From Zychaea mexicana (Eukaryota; Mucoromycota; Mucoromycetes; Mucorales; Lichtheimiaceae): a stretch of DNA of 64,000 nucleotides. This document shows, one piece after another, positions 26,043 through 37,696 of this stretch. Position 1 is the stretch's first letter, and each line of letters opens with the position of its first letter. The stretch spans positions 1 to 64,000 of the forward strand of contig NW_026516774.1 of NCBI RefSeq assembly GCF_025766255.1, read 5' to 3'. A program made the position numbers and the translations under genes. Under the pieces are notes generated by a model that did not search any database, had not been told where the DNA came from, and worked only from the letters and a program-made list of their open reading frames with translations.

Positions 26043-26809
26043 AGGGGTGGATGGATGGAAGATGGAGGACGAAGAGGTAGCAAAAGAAAAGGAGAGGATG
26101 AGTAGCAGAAGAAGAAGAAGAAGAGGATTAAAAATACAGAAAAGCGAGCCAAACTTTAAGACGGTAAATCGTCTTTCAGAAAAGAATATTGCGATCTTTC
26201 CATTAAGCTTTAGCGTGCAGTGTGTAACATTGAACCAGCTGTCCCTCGCTCTCACTCTCTCTCTTATCCCGACAAGCGCCTGGCGCTGAACTGGAAAGAA
26301 GCATGGATGAGGGGAGGAGAGGGAGAATACGTAAATTACCCAAATACAGCAAAAAAGCAATTGCACTCGTGTTCATTTTGGGTGTATGCATGTGTGTGTG
26401 TGTCTGTGTCTGTATGTATACCGGGAACAACTACTTTTTATTAACTTTATTCATCTTCTTCTTCTTCTTGGACCTGTTTCGCCAGTTGCTGGGCCAGCAG
26501 CAGTCGCCAGTAAGCAGATGGTAAAGAAAGAAGGCAGATCGTCTTGTTTGTATTCAACACTTGTCTTTCTACTGTGTTGCTGCTGATGGAACAGAAAAAA
26601 AAACAGAAAGTACGCTTGGGTGGGGGCACTGTCTATAGGGGGGGAGGGGTATGCCCTTTTTCTATTTCTCGTCGATCACTTTTCCTTGTACATCCTTCGC
26701 CCAACGAATCTCGTGTAACCGCGTCAACGAGTTTATGCCCAGAATGGGAACATCTCGTTTATGTCCAAAAAGAAAAAAGGACTAATTTAGAAGAAATAAT
26801 AGCCAGTCG
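26040..26809. other. Intergenic region between the glycosyltransferase promoter and GDT1
   Basis: About 770 bp with CT and GT microsatellite-like stretches (GT-rich near 26,390-26,415) and no coherent coding sequence. It should contain the promoter of the leftward glycosyltransferase gene and the 3' UTR of the leftward GDT1-like gene. Nothing else is recognisable. Confidence 0.4.
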
Positions 26810-27900
26810 TTACACGCAGCCAATATCAGTGCATGTGCTGCTATTCTCTCGGTAGGCGTGGTGGCTGTACACGATCCCAAAGGCGATAAACATCATGGCG
26901 CCAACCATGGTCACTACATGGCAGTCGATCAGAAAAAAAAAGAGTTAGGATTTCTGATGGTGGTGACTGAGGAAGCAGCACTACTATACTACTCCTTGAA
27001 AACCTTGATTTTCTGGATTTCTTGGTGGTCCCTAACCTGTTCTAACAGAAATACGATCTGCAATCAGCCGTCCCCCTAATACTGCTAGAGCTGTGCATAT
27101 GCCATGGCCGACGATGACGCCTGATGCCACCCAGTAGACATTCTAGTTATTGGGAGTAAATTGTCATCAGGTGGGTGATGTAACATGCTGACAATCAATC
27201 TGCTTATGTGTAAGCTTACATTGGAAGCTGCCAAAGCAATCGTCGATATCTGCGATTTATCTCCCCACTCGCCCAAGAAGGTAAGCACAAATGCCTCCAC
27301 CAAAACCGGCTGTTGTTGGCGCTTCTTTTTCTTTTCTTCTTCATGCTCCTCCTCGTCGTCGTCTCCTTCTTCTGGTAGCATATACTGCTGTAGTTCCGTT
27401 TTGCTCTCTTCCTCTTCTACTTCATCGTGGCCATTGCCACAGTGTCGCTGTTGTATCTCTTCTTGGCGTTTCATACGACGAGCTTCCAAAGTCATGCGAA
27501 TGCCGAAAAAGAAAAACAGAACAGCAGCGATGATGTCCGTGTACTGCTTTGGAAGTAAGTTTGGCACAACGTGACCGAGATAGGATGATAAAATTGCCAT
27601 TAACGATAGTGCAGAGAATGCACCCACAAACACCGCCAACCGTGGATGCTTCATGGCCATCACTGCTGCTATTAAGAACGTTTTATCGCCCAGCTCTGAT
27701 ACCGCAATCATCAATAGTGAAGCGACGAGTGACTCTTCTTGGTCGTCATCGTCGTCGTCGATTTTCGCTGTTGGTGTTGCTGCTTGTTGCGCTATATGTG
27801 ATTCATTGTTGTCGACGTTATTGTCAACGGGTATTGCTGACGAAGTGAAGGCCAGGACTAGCACGCCTACTACTGTTGCGGCGAATAAGCGGTGCAGCAT
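26810..27900 (-). CDS. Gdt1/TMEM165 family Golgi cation (Ca2+/Mn2+:H+) exchanger
   Basis: Three exons (27900-27220, 27142-27037, 26913-26810), 296 aa. An N-terminal signal-like hydrophobic segment is followed by an acidic stretch. Two homologous membrane repeats each carry the UPF0016 hallmark E-x-G-D-K-[TS]: SELGDKTFLIAAVMAMKHPR in the first and LGEWGDKSQISTIALAAS in the second. They are separated by a long acidic/Lys/Gln-rich cytosolic loop (about residues 150-205). The second repeat continues across introns with VYWVASGVIVGHGICTALAV and GGRLIADRISVR. The family transports Ca2+/Mn2+ into the Golgi in exchange for H+ and supports glycosylation, which fits functionally with the neighbouring Golgi glycosyltransferase, though linkage is not evidence of shared function. 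The donor of intron 2 is GTTAGG, slightly off consensus. Confidence 0.93.
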
Positions 27901-28171
27901 AGAGGAAGAACGAAAAGAAAGGTGGGAAAAAAATGCAATAACAACCACCATAGGTTTTGTATGTAGCATGCATGGCCAAAATAGAAGACTGTGTTGCAAA
28001 CAGTTGCTTTCGATGTGCATGCACGGAAAGACTCTCGAGAAGCTGCACACAGTTTCAGGGGTTACACTCTTGGTGGATATTTGAATATGGACTTATTTCG
28101 TCGTTTGAGTATATATTCGTGCTCTTCTACCTCTATCCTATCGCTCGCTACAATGGCCCTTTGTGCTCTTT

Positions 28172-31100
28172 CTAAGAGCCATAGCTTAGTATCTACACAA
28201 AAACATTACGAAAAGGTGAGCCCAAAATAATAACATGATCCATTTTGGGAAACAGAAGCATTGGTACGCACCTCATCCACAACACCAGCTGCAACTGTTT
28301 CTCCGCCTTTGCGGAGCATAATCCGGCCGAGCTGCTTGTTTTCCTTGAATGTTTCCAGTGGGATCGCTCGATTCGTCAGCTGAATCTTTACTTTGGCCGT
28401 CATCCCCTTTGATAAGTGACTAAGGAATGCAAGACGTGTCAATTTGTGCAAGCCGACCCTCCCCTTTCATTATTTCAGCAGCCCTTTATTCCGAGTATAC
28501 TTACCGTGGGTTCCGTTTGATGACTTCACCTGTTGATTTGTCTAAAACCGCGTTAAGCTTTACAATAGAAGCTGGTTCGTCCAAACTTTGATGATGAAGG
28601 ATAACCTGTATCGTTAGGCCAAAGTGCGTGAGTATATGCAAGATGAGGTCAGCATATAATGTTTCCTAGAAATCTATAATTACCGGGTAACCATTGGTGA
28701 TGGGAACCTTGAGATCAAAGACAACAATTTGTGCAGTGAAGGACGTAGTGACAGGAACGGGATGGAGTGGGTTGCACAGCACACACCCGGAACTGTATTA
28801 GGAGACATGATCAGCAACCACTAGACCGTGTACAAAGTACTCATACATTACCTCAAATTCATGATATCCAAACCGGTAAGTGACATTAGCACTGAATCGC
28901 CTGCTGCTCCCCACGTCGCCGTGTCGTCGTTGACTTGCAATGCTTTGATCACGCCAATTTCGCCACCTGGGACCACCATCAGCTGTTCTCCCATCTGCAC
29001 ATGGCCTGCGTCAATGGTTCCTCCTGCAGAAACGCCGCCGCTACTGCCGATACCTCCTTTGAAGAAATCGGTTACGCCTATCCGGAGGGGCTTATCCAGT
29101 TGTCGAACAGGTGGTTCGAATGCATCTATCATGGAATGGGGAAGGCTTATCAGCTTATTCTGTAAAACTAACTAGATACACAAAAAAAATAGGCTATAGC
29201 AAAATATACGATACCAATCAGATCAATCAAGCATGGACCTTCGTACCACGGCACTAATTCGCTCTTTTTAATTAAATTTTCCCCAGTCAACCCAGACACA
29301 GGGACATAGGAAAGGTTGGATTTGCGGAACCCAGCTTGCGTCAGAAAGTTCCCCAGTTTCTCGACGATCTCGCTGTAACGTCCTTGATCCCAATCCAACT
29401 ACCCACGTTTTGGGTTGTTGAACTTGCAATTAGCTTCTGGCCCCTCCAATCTCCTTCCTTTGCTTCCGAACACTACATCCGGTCTTGGCGCATATTCACC
29501 ACTTACCGTATCGAGTTTGTTGACAGCAATAATCATTTGCTGCACACCCAGGCTCCGAGCCAAAAGAGCGTGTTCTTTCGTTTGACCATTTGCGACGAAG
29601 CCAGATTCAAATCCGCCTGTACTAGCATCCACCACCAAAATAGCTGCATCGGCCTATCAAAAACAGAGATAAGAAAGACATCTCAATCGTTAGAACTAAA
29701 AGAAGGCTATGATAAATTACTACTACTACTACTATTGTACCTGAGCAGCTCCAGAAATCATGTTGGGAATAAAGTCACGATGACCCGGAGCATCAAGCAA
29801 CGTAAAGCTTCTATGATCCGTCTCAAAGTTGTTCATGGCAATATCCATTGTGATACCTCTGGATGAAGATAACCACAGTCAGTTATATCTGGGTTGATCC
29901 ACACCACATTTCTAAAAAAAAAATTAATATAACAAAAGCCAGGAAAGCACCATACCGATCGCGTTCCTCTCCAGTCTCATCGAGCACCCAAGCAAATGCA
30001 AACGATCCTTTGCCAATCTTTTGTGCATCGCGCTCGTACTTTTTCATTGTTCGATCGTTGACTTGTCCAAGCGAATATAAAACATGACCCATCAAAGTCG
30101 ATTTGCCAGCATCCACGTGACCTATACCCAAAAGATTGTGTGAGTTGCTTTCACAATTAACCCAGTATTTGTTAGGTTCTATCAAGTGTATTTTTACCAA
30201 TCACTACCAGGTTAAGCTTTGGTTTATCACCCGAGCGCTTGGCATATTCTTCCATCACATTCACCCGTTTAGCAGCAGGAACTTTGGATAAAGGCGATGC
30301 GGACCGTGGTGTTTCGGGTGGCGTGGATGCAGGCGTGGAAGCAATAGACACTTTGCCTGGTGTTTTCTTATTGAAACCCAAGCCTTGCATATCTTGGGCT
30401 AGTTGATCATCTTCTTGTTCTAGTAGCTGTTGTTGTTGCTTTGATATAGCAGAATGAGGGGATTTTGCTGTATTCTTGGATGTTTGTTGTTGTTGTGTTG
30501 ACGTAGCAGCAGTTGCTATATTCAAGAATTCGCTGTTAGACAAGGGGTGATTTTCGATATTTCCATCCACACACACATCATACGATGCAAGCCGCCCAAC
30601 AGATAAAAGACAGTTAAAAAAAACAGAAATATTGTGTAGGAGCGAATGGAGAGAAGAGAGAGGTATGCATTGATAATTTCAATAACGAAACTAGAAAAGA
30701 ATAAGCCAAGTCATCACAATTTGCGTGCCCCACTACGGTGACTCTGTGCTTCTTGAACGACATCATCCGGGCTCGGAACACTGAACGTAAACACGTTGAT
30801 GGTATCAGCCGACGCCTTCATTGCTTCATAGAATGCCTGTCCAATGGAATCTGGTAGCGACAACACTTGTGATTCTGCCGTTGCATCTCCTTTCCCTGGA
30901 TTTTTTTCAAATAGGAAGGTTGCTGCTGCTGAAGGTGGAGCGCATAGTGGGTTGGAGGGTATGGGTATTATCGACGTTTTCGCCTTTTGCTGTTTCTGTT
31001 GCTGTTGTTCCGTTATCTTTTCTTTTTCTTCTTCATTTCTCGCCGCTTGTTGCTGTTGCTGAGCAGTAGCTGGTTGAGAAGGTTCCTTTGTTGCTTTTGG

Positions 31101-32687
31101 TTTTAGCGGTGGTGATGATGATGATGATGATGTCTCGTTTTGTCTTTTTGCAAGCCCAGCCAGACATGAAAGCTTATTATCCGTTTGTTGTTGTAGCTGC
31201 TGCTGTTGTGGACGCGAGCTTGTGCGCGTTGCAAGATGCGATAAACTTGTAGTACGTTGCTGCGACTGTTGTCCTGTTTTGGCAGATTGTGCGAGTGCAG
31301 CAAGTGATGTGCGCGGTGGTGATGGTGATGATGTTGATGATGGAGCCGCAGAAGCAGTATTGTTGTTGCTCTCTGATGTACGCTGTTGCTGTTGCCGAGA
31401 TGCAAGACTTTGTAAAGCTGATTTGCCGCGTTGTCCAGCTGCCTTTTGAGCCAATGACTGTAGTGCAGATGCCGGCTTTCTCGTCTCCTTGTTTTTCTTT
31501 GCTGCGAGTCCAAGAAGGGATGTTGAAGAAGACGGCGGTTTCGTACCATCGTCAGCATCTATTTTGGCCGGATTATTTCGGTTTGCAAGACTCTGTAGCG
31601 CAGATGTACGTGGTTGAGATCGTTGACTTAACCGTGCGAGCGATGGGGTCGCAGCCTTTGGTCTTGAGTTTTCGATTTCCTGTCTTCTTTTCCAAAGCAC
31701 GTCTGGATATAATGCAGCTGGAGGGCGGCGATACCTTGCTTTCCGATCTAATACGCAAACGTTCAAAAAAGCGAAAATGTATGTTCATCAATCAGCAAAC
31801 TGATTTTTTTCAATGAAGAACGTTAGGAACCACTTCTGAGATATGCCAAATAATAGCGAAAGGCATTTCAAGGGGACACTAACCTGGCTATAAACCGCTT
31901 TGCACTTCATGATTTCGACGCCTTTGTAAAAGAAGTAGACAAGAGAAAATGATGTTTTGTGTGGAAGGAGGGATAGGCGGGAAAGGGTGGGGATTGGACG
32001 GCTTGCAGTATACTGAAAAAAGAAGACATAGTGCCATTATGTTGTTTTTTACCTTTTGCCGCTTTCTTTGCCGCCTTTTTCTTTTGCTTTTCTTCCTCTG
32101 CCTTTCTCTCTGCAATTTTCTCTATGATATTGCAAGTGTGCATATGCGTGCATTAGCATATCATCAGCACAGTATCATCCCCCCCCACCTTTCTGTCATT
32201 GCCCAGAAGAACACTTTATTTCCAACGTACCAACAGCCCAATTGATGGTTTCTTCTCGATCAAAGTAGTAGTACCACAATGCCTCTTTGATTTCCATATC
32301 TGAAACCGGGATATCTTCGCCGACAACACTCAGTACGTGTGCCAGCCCGTCTGCCAAGTTGGCCCGATCTTCTGCAGAAAGATCTCCTTCGTCCACTATA
32401 GGTAGATAATTATTGAGCCTTTCAAGGAAAAGATTTTCGTGGTGTACAATGTTCTCTCACTGCGAATGAACGCTTTTTCTCTGATTGGTTGTTCCAAACG
32501 TACACTCGTTTTCGTCATAATCGTCCGCATAATCGTCCTCTTCGAGAACGTCTATAGTAATATGTCATATCGCCAAAGCAAACATGAAACGAGTTGATTT
32601 TAGCTTCTATGTTAATTTGCGACAACAGTAATTTGAATTGGTAGTACCATCGATGTCTAAGTTGCGAACAGCTCTGTGTCGTGACAT
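28172..32687 (-). CDS. HBS1: HBS1 ribosome-rescue GTPase (long splice form)
   Basis: Partner of Dom34/Pelota in splitting stalled ribosomes (no-go and non-stop decay). Exons: 32687-32648, 32551-32504, 32395-32231, 32121-32053, 30515-30198, 30121-29956, 29858-29741, 29653-29507, 29398-29215, 29125-28852, 28792-28684, 28605-28505, 28419-28272 and probably 28192-28172; 635 aa. The N-terminus [14 protein letters not shown] and the small helical HBS1-N domain ([14 protein letters not shown] to REETINWAV) match the family. The GTPase domain shows G1 [10 protein letters not shown], switch I RGITMD, G3 DAPGHRD, G4 NKLD, then EF-Tu-like beta-barrel domains. The fourth intron (32052-30516) is about 1.5 kb and contains the whole SKI7-like alternative exon. 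The 3' end is uncertain: reading through the last donor would instead stop at 28206. Confidence 0.92.
30714..32687 (-). CDS. SKI7-like isoform of the HBS1 gene (alternative terminal exon)
   Basis: Shares the first four exons (32687-32648, 32551-32504, 32395-32231, 32121-32053) with HBS1, then splices to a terminal exon at 31747-30714 with its own stop; 451 aa. The shared donor leaves phase 1, and both alternative acceptors (AG before 31747 and before 30515) accept phase 1, so both products are in frame. The alternative exon is disordered, Gln/Ser-rich and without a GTPase domain. It carries eight loosely spaced S-x-L-x-x-L-A type motifs ([45 protein letters not shown] and others). It ends in a more ordered-looking segment ([19 protein letters not shown]). 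Ski7-type proteins bridge the cytoplasmic exosome and the Ski complex in mRNA decay. Making Hbs1 and Ski7 from one gene by alternative splicing is known in other fungi and for human HBS1L. Isoform use here is inferred. Confidence 0.8.
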
Positions 32688-33529
32688 GGTTGTGCAGAAC
32701 AAGTAAAACCCCGGAAGCCTAATGCTCGATTTCGTGGTCGCGCAGCGTTCGGGTGCGTGACTATTTGCTCTAAACCCGGCTTATTGTTACACTGAAATTA
32801 GGAATCCTATTTATGCAATGGGATTTACTGCGGTCACACTTCTCGCGCAGACCAGATCTATTGCAGCGTCTAAGGAGGTTTGTGCGCAGACCAGCTAATA
32901 AACGCTCTTAGTAAATACATAATTGCTCAGTATACCACTCGGGTCTATGTATCTCACAGTAAAACATACAGTTTGCATATCACCATGATAAAGGATTTTT
33001 TGCTTACAGTTTTCCAGCACCCATTCGAAGCAGGCAGTAGCCTTTTGAATCCCTAAGTAGAGATCTTCTCATATAAAATCACAGTGCAAAATGCACGAAG
33101 GGATATGCTACAAATATGAGAAATATACTATTACCATTTATTTTCGATGAGCAGCTGTTTTGTAAACCCTCCTCTCGTGCACGATCATATACTCTGAAGA
33201 GCTGTCTCAGGACACACCATTCATGCGGCACTGAATTAATTTCTATTAGTTGCGTGCAAGGGATCGAAAATTGCGGCTTCTTAACATCTCACGATTAGCT
33301 GCCCTTATCCAAGCGAGTGACAATGCTGTGCATTCCAATTCCACGCGTCTTTTAGTGCGTTCAACTATTCCAGGAAGCCTAATGGATGTCGCAGGCAGCA
33401 GCTTGCAAACAAAAGTGGGAGGACGTTCTAGAAAAAGTAATCTTTGCTTTCCTATGCGCATGGAGTGGCTTTCCGTATTATTCCTTGTTTTAGTATCTAG
33501 CCATTATATGCTAGCCTTCACGCTCACCG
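32688..33529. other. Intergenic region upstream of HBS1
   Basis: About 840 bp between the HBS1 start and the 3' end of the recognisable GH35 pseudogene. It presumably contains the HBS1 promoter. Some of 33,250-33,530 may be further decayed GH35 sequence, but I cannot follow homology there. No gene is visible. Confidence 0.4.
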
Positions 33530-34960
33530 TAAAGACTACCTTCGTTGTATGGGCCACGTACTGTGCCCGGCAAGTCTTCTCCTCCGACGTTACCTATTTA
33601 GCAACCAAAAAAAACTCAGGTCAATAGATCATTCAACGACGTGTAATATGAAAATGATTGTTGGCGAAAGTACATACCTTGAACTTTCCAGCTGATGATA
33701 GATGAAATGTTTTGGTTATCGGCGCCAAGGAGCTGAGCTTTGGTGGAACCACGTGCCGACTTGAATGCATCGTCTACGTTCCAATCGTCTTCATGGCCAG
33801 TTGTCCGCAGTAACAAAGAAATGACGTTGTCACCGTCATTGATTTTCAAATCTTCAAATACTTGGTTGCCGATCCTCCAAAATATTCGCCACATTGATCC
33901 AGATAACCCAAGCAGAGCCACTGCCAGACATGCAAGTCAAGTTCAAGCCAGTAACTTCTGAGGATCCATCAAAGGTACCACGGAACCAAATGTTGCCAGT
34001 GTGGTAGCCTAATTATTATTCAATACGGAATTATTACATAATATATGATAGCATCGTCTTTCTTGCTGGATGATGATGAATCTATAACTACCATAGTCAT
34101 CAGCGAATAACACTGGTAAAGTCTCTGGAACTGTGATTGAGTATGTAGATTCATGGTCTGCAGTTGTCCATTTTGAGTCGTCAAATGCAGGATCTGTCTC
34201 GGGAAAAGCGGAGCTGTATTTCCATTGGGCCTTGGAAAGATCTTCAGTGAACTTGATATTGGGTTTCTTAAATTCTAATGTGCCGGTCTAAATATTAGAT
34301 CCATCTTGCTACAATTTAACGTCTTGTCCATTCCATGTAATCGAAGTGATATCGTCAGGAAGGTTCACTTGAATATCCGTCGTCGCGTCAATGTCGCCAG
34401 TGAAGGCAACGGAACCGCCAGAGACAGAGGCACCGCGCACGAGATAAAGTCCATTAATCAACACGCGCTTATCTCCGTTCTCGTCGATTGATGGTGCCCA
34501 CCATCTCAATGCGGCGTCATATCCAGAAACCGGTACGAGGAGGTCCTTGTTGCTGGCACTCGAAATGTAGGCGGGTGTAGTACCGTTGGGATGTGTATAG
34601 GTAAGCTGTAAAACATCATCGGCAGTTTTATACTTGACCGAGCTATGAGTCTTGACTTTGAGATCCTTCTTGCTGCTGCCGGTGGCCTTGATTGCAAATA
34701 CCATCTTCTTTTTCATAAGCATACACAACAATGACATCGAACGAGCCCATATCCTGATGAGTAAAAATCTCACTAGGCGAATAGACCAAATGTTGGGAGT
34801 TAAAGACATAGTCAGCAACCAGAATTTCGGCATCACGGCCATTGAGAACAACTTGCTGCTTCTCGGTATATCGAGCGTTCCATCAGTTGTATTCACAGTA
34901 ATTTGGAAACTGTACAGGGAGAAAGAAGGAAATACATATGTCCGTACATCTGTGTATCAT
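33530..34960 (-). pseudogene. GH35 beta-galactosidase pseudogene (5' truncated, frameshifted)
   Basis: Minus-strand pieces in changing frames add up to the C-terminal accessory domains of a fungal GH35 beta-galactosidase. In order: GRDAEILVADYVFNSQHLVY; then SSVKYKTADDVLQLTY, INGLYLVRGASVSGGSVAFT and LPDDITSITWNGQ; then DPAFDDSKWTTADHEST; after an intron GYHTGNIWFRGTFDG and LKINDGDNVISLLLR; then GGEDLPGTVRGPYNEGSLYG. These match the domain 2 to jelly-roll region of the family (D-D-S-x-W, G-x-x-W-F-R-G, G-P-x-N-E-G-x-L). The frame changes at least four times (near 34,840, 34,700, 33,880 and 33,850), and the catalytic TIM barrel is absent upstream. Intron positions survive, so it decayed from a normal gene rather than a retrocopy. 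Confidence 0.8.
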
Positions 34961-36305
34961 AAATGAAATAATGATGGTGGTGTTTTATTCAAGGTAATAG
35001 TCAAACAGTAATAGAAAATTGAGCTTCCTCGTCTTTATCTTTGGATGACGTGAGCTGATGCTTTGGCGATATAGAGCTTGGCAGGAGTTTCGACAGAAGC
35101 ACAGCCATCTACGGGGTTAATATCGCTTTTATCGATCTTTGGCTTAAAGTACTCTGTAGCTAAGAATGGCTCGACCGTATGAATGATTGTGGCTGTTGTT
35201 TCAAAAATCATTCATAGTATATTTTTTCGATTCTGCAACAGTATTGCTACTTTCTAAAAGTTGTTGCCACATAATGACGAGTCAGATATTGTTATTTACG
35301 ACGGTTTGCGTGAATTTCTCAGGTTATTAAAGATTGGATCTACGGGAGTATACATACAGCATTCAGAATACGGCTTTATACATGTCGGGAGACTGTCACC
35401 AGGTACTGAGCCTAAATCACTACATTTTGGATGAGCATGCTGGTCTGATGCTATGTCAATGTTGCTAAACAAGCGTAAAGTAGAGTCTTGAAGACGCTGT
35501 AACGAACGGACCCACGATTTGGAAGTTTCAAAAATGTCATAAGCCAATGCTGATTAAAGAGTAAAGTAGCCCTGTTGGGAGCAGAAACGATACCGATAAG
35601 TCACTCCAGAAAATCAGCGGTAAGTAGACTTGCTTTCAATAAAACCGCAATATGTAATCTTGCTAAAAAGCATGTTCCATGAAGTCTTGCATGCTGACAA
35701 TATGTTAAGATGAGTTTTGATGAGAATATGAAGTTTTTCATAGAAATAGAGAAACCGTTAATAGATTGGGGAAGTTGAAGCTAGATCGTCAGCGAATACA
35801 CGACTAAGCACTACGACAAGCCCTGCTCACATAAAGAAAATTGAAATGGCTATTCAATTTACACAAATGTTGCCAGCTTGATATGAGGTATGAAGTATAT
35901 TTTATCAATAAGCTTATTATGATAATACCAAGAAGTCGAAGCAATGGAAGATGATGGTTCCAGCCGTGTGCGTTGTTGCTCGCACCTTCGCCAGATGTGC
36001 ACTGAGTATGACTGGCATATATTGATCAAGCTCCCTGGCCATATCATTGTGTTCCGCCAATACTACTGGTGATGCCAACTGGAGTGACTATAGTGTTCGA
36101 ATCCGAAAAGGCAGCATAGAGTTGGTTGTGTCCCAGCTGCCCAGGTTCAAATAAATTTAATCACAACCACCCCAATTGATGATCCGCATGAAAACTGCGC
36201 GGGCTTAAAGTGACTGTTTTTCTTAGAGACGCTCAGAAAGCAAGCACTGAGTTTGCTTCTGCGATTGTGAGAAACGAACAGAAACCCGTCTATACAATTT
36301 ACAAC
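34961..36305. other. Intergenic region with two unrecognised short ORFs
   Basis: About 1.3 kb between the GH35 pseudogene and TIM8. On the minus strand, 35,210-35,034 encodes a clean 58-aa ORF (MIFETTATIIHTVEPFLATE, later INPVDGCASVETPAKLYIAK) that reads like a C-terminal exon. Minus-strand 35,547-35,296 encodes an 83-aa Cys-containing ORF (with CIKPYSECCMYTPVDPIFNN). They could be exons of one decayed gene, but I cannot link them with confident splice sites or name a family. The right end is presumed TIM8 promoter. Confidence 0.3.
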
Positions 36306-36787
36306 ATGTCGGATGCTATGCCAAACTTTAGCGAAGCTGACCAACGCGAGTTGGCCCAGGTAACTTGGAGCTTTTTCTTATTCTTTATGCTTCCTTTCTC
36401 TTAGAGCAAGAGAAAGTAAAATTTGGAGAGACATCATAACTCATTGTATATTTGATTCCGCCTTTTTATTCAGTTTTTGGAAGGCGAGAATGCCAAAGCT
36501 CGCGTTCAACAGACGGTTCATTCCTTGACCGACAGCTGCTGGGTAACTGTCAACAACGAACCTTTTCCTTTCTCATTTACAAAGAAAAGCACAACCTAAA
36601 GTTAATTATCGAAACATGTATACGCGTACATGTATGTTGTATTTAGGACAAGTGCATTAGCAAAGTCAACAACAAGTTGGATCGCAGCGAAGAGGCCTGC
36701 TTGGCCAACTGTGTCGAACGTTTCCTCGACACCAGCGTGTTCATTGTCAAGCGTCTTGAGAGCTTGAGAGGATCCGGTGGCATGTAA
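36306..36787 (+). CDS. TIM8: Tim8 small TIM chaperone of the mitochondrial intermembrane space
   Basis: Three exons (36306-36359, 36474-36542, 36647-36787), 87 aa. The start is MSDAMPNFSEADQRELAQ. The product has the family's twin CX3C motifs: CWDKC and CLANC, separated by the helical hairpin SKVNNKLDRSEEA. The C-terminal helix (CVERFLDTSVFIVKRLESL) fits Tim8 better than Tim9, Tim10 or Tim13. Tim8 with Tim13 shuttles hydrophobic precursors such as Tim23 across the intermembrane space; it folds through Mia40-dependent disulfides at the twin CX3C. One intron falls exactly inside the first CX3C (after the Trp codon). It is convergent with the REX1-B-like gene, with only 99 bp between stops. Confidence 0.93.
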
Positions 36788-36886
36788 AATAACAAGAAAT
36801 AGAGCACATTTCCCTCAACCTCTCTCGTCCTTTCTGTACATAATGGTCCCCCCATGGAATTAAACGAGAAAAAAAAATTGTTCTTA

Positions 36887-37696
36887 TTATGCTGACAAGG
36901 TGTATGATAATTCTGCTGACTCTTGCCGAATCTCATCCCATATCTCGCTAATATCCTTTGCGATTTCGTTCAATCTAGTAGCAATAAGGAAGAGTAAGTT
37001 AATGAGAAGGGATGGTGGCGGGGACGAACGTTTAAATTGGCTGGGCGGAAGGACTTTATATAAAAATGAGAGATATGTCACCTTGCATTATGCTCCTGCA
37101 AGGTTGCATCATAGTCCTTGTCGCCCTTGCGTGCTTTGATTGTGTAAATTTGAAGATGCACTGTCTGTCAGACAATAAAGAAAACAAAAAGCCTCGGATG
37201 AATAAACACTCCCGGTCTCCTTCTGCTCTGTTTGCTTCGGCAAAGTCATCGGATAAAATAGACTTACCTCGTGCAATTTTGCTCTTTCCTTCTCCTGAAG
37301 CTGTCGGATCATGCTTCCCAAATCTTTTCGATTACACTCGTCATTCATATCTTGTTCGATCGACTGAATCTCCGTCGAGACTTCTTGAAAACCTTCTGTC
37401 ACGAGACGACATACGGAGTAATATTGCTCTTCCGGGCATTTGTCATCAAGATAGTCCTGAAACGCACTTGACAGTGGTATCAGCGTGTGTCAGTCGCACT
37501 GCAATAGTTCACATGCATATGCATCGTCCTCATTACAATAACGCCCAACCACAGTTGTAAGGAGAATCAAATGTTAAAGAAATGGTCCACTCAACTCGTT
37601 GAATTCTTTGTACAGTCCCATGCGCGTTGATTGTGCTTTGATCAAAGACTGCAAACTGCTCAATAAATGAGCTTCTTTGTCGATCGCCGAGACCAT
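36887..37696 (-). CDS. REX1-B-domain-like small protein
   Basis: Four exons (37696-37596, 37466-37268, 37116-37082, 36974-36887), 140 aa, all alpha-helical in appearance. Segments in order: LLSSLQSLIKAQSTRMGLYK, FQDYLDDKCPEEQYYSVCRL, VTEGFQEVSTEIQSIEQDM, MIRQLQEKERAKLHE, LQEHNAR and LNEIAKDISEIWDEIRQES. The pattern matches the REX1 (required for excision 1-B) family, conserved from algae to humans and tied to DNA repair by a Chlamydomonas mutant; the biochemical role is unknown. The acceptors before exons 2 and 3 are AAG rather than CAG/TAG, chosen because they keep phase. Assignment is by remembered family pattern, so moderate. Confidence 0.6.

Noticed and set aside
26390..26415. GT-rich stretch translated as a Cys/Val repeat protein
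   Set aside because: It is a translation of a GTGT microsatellite in an intergenic region.
31885..31923. Possible mini-exon ([12 protein letters not shown]) in the HBS1 gene
   Set aside because: It would be 38 nt and shift the phase so that neither the SKI7-like nor the HBS1 exon reads in frame.
36094..36105. tRNA B-box-like GTTCGAATCC
   Set aside because: The flanks cannot form a T-stem, and no A box or acceptor stem is found at the right distance.
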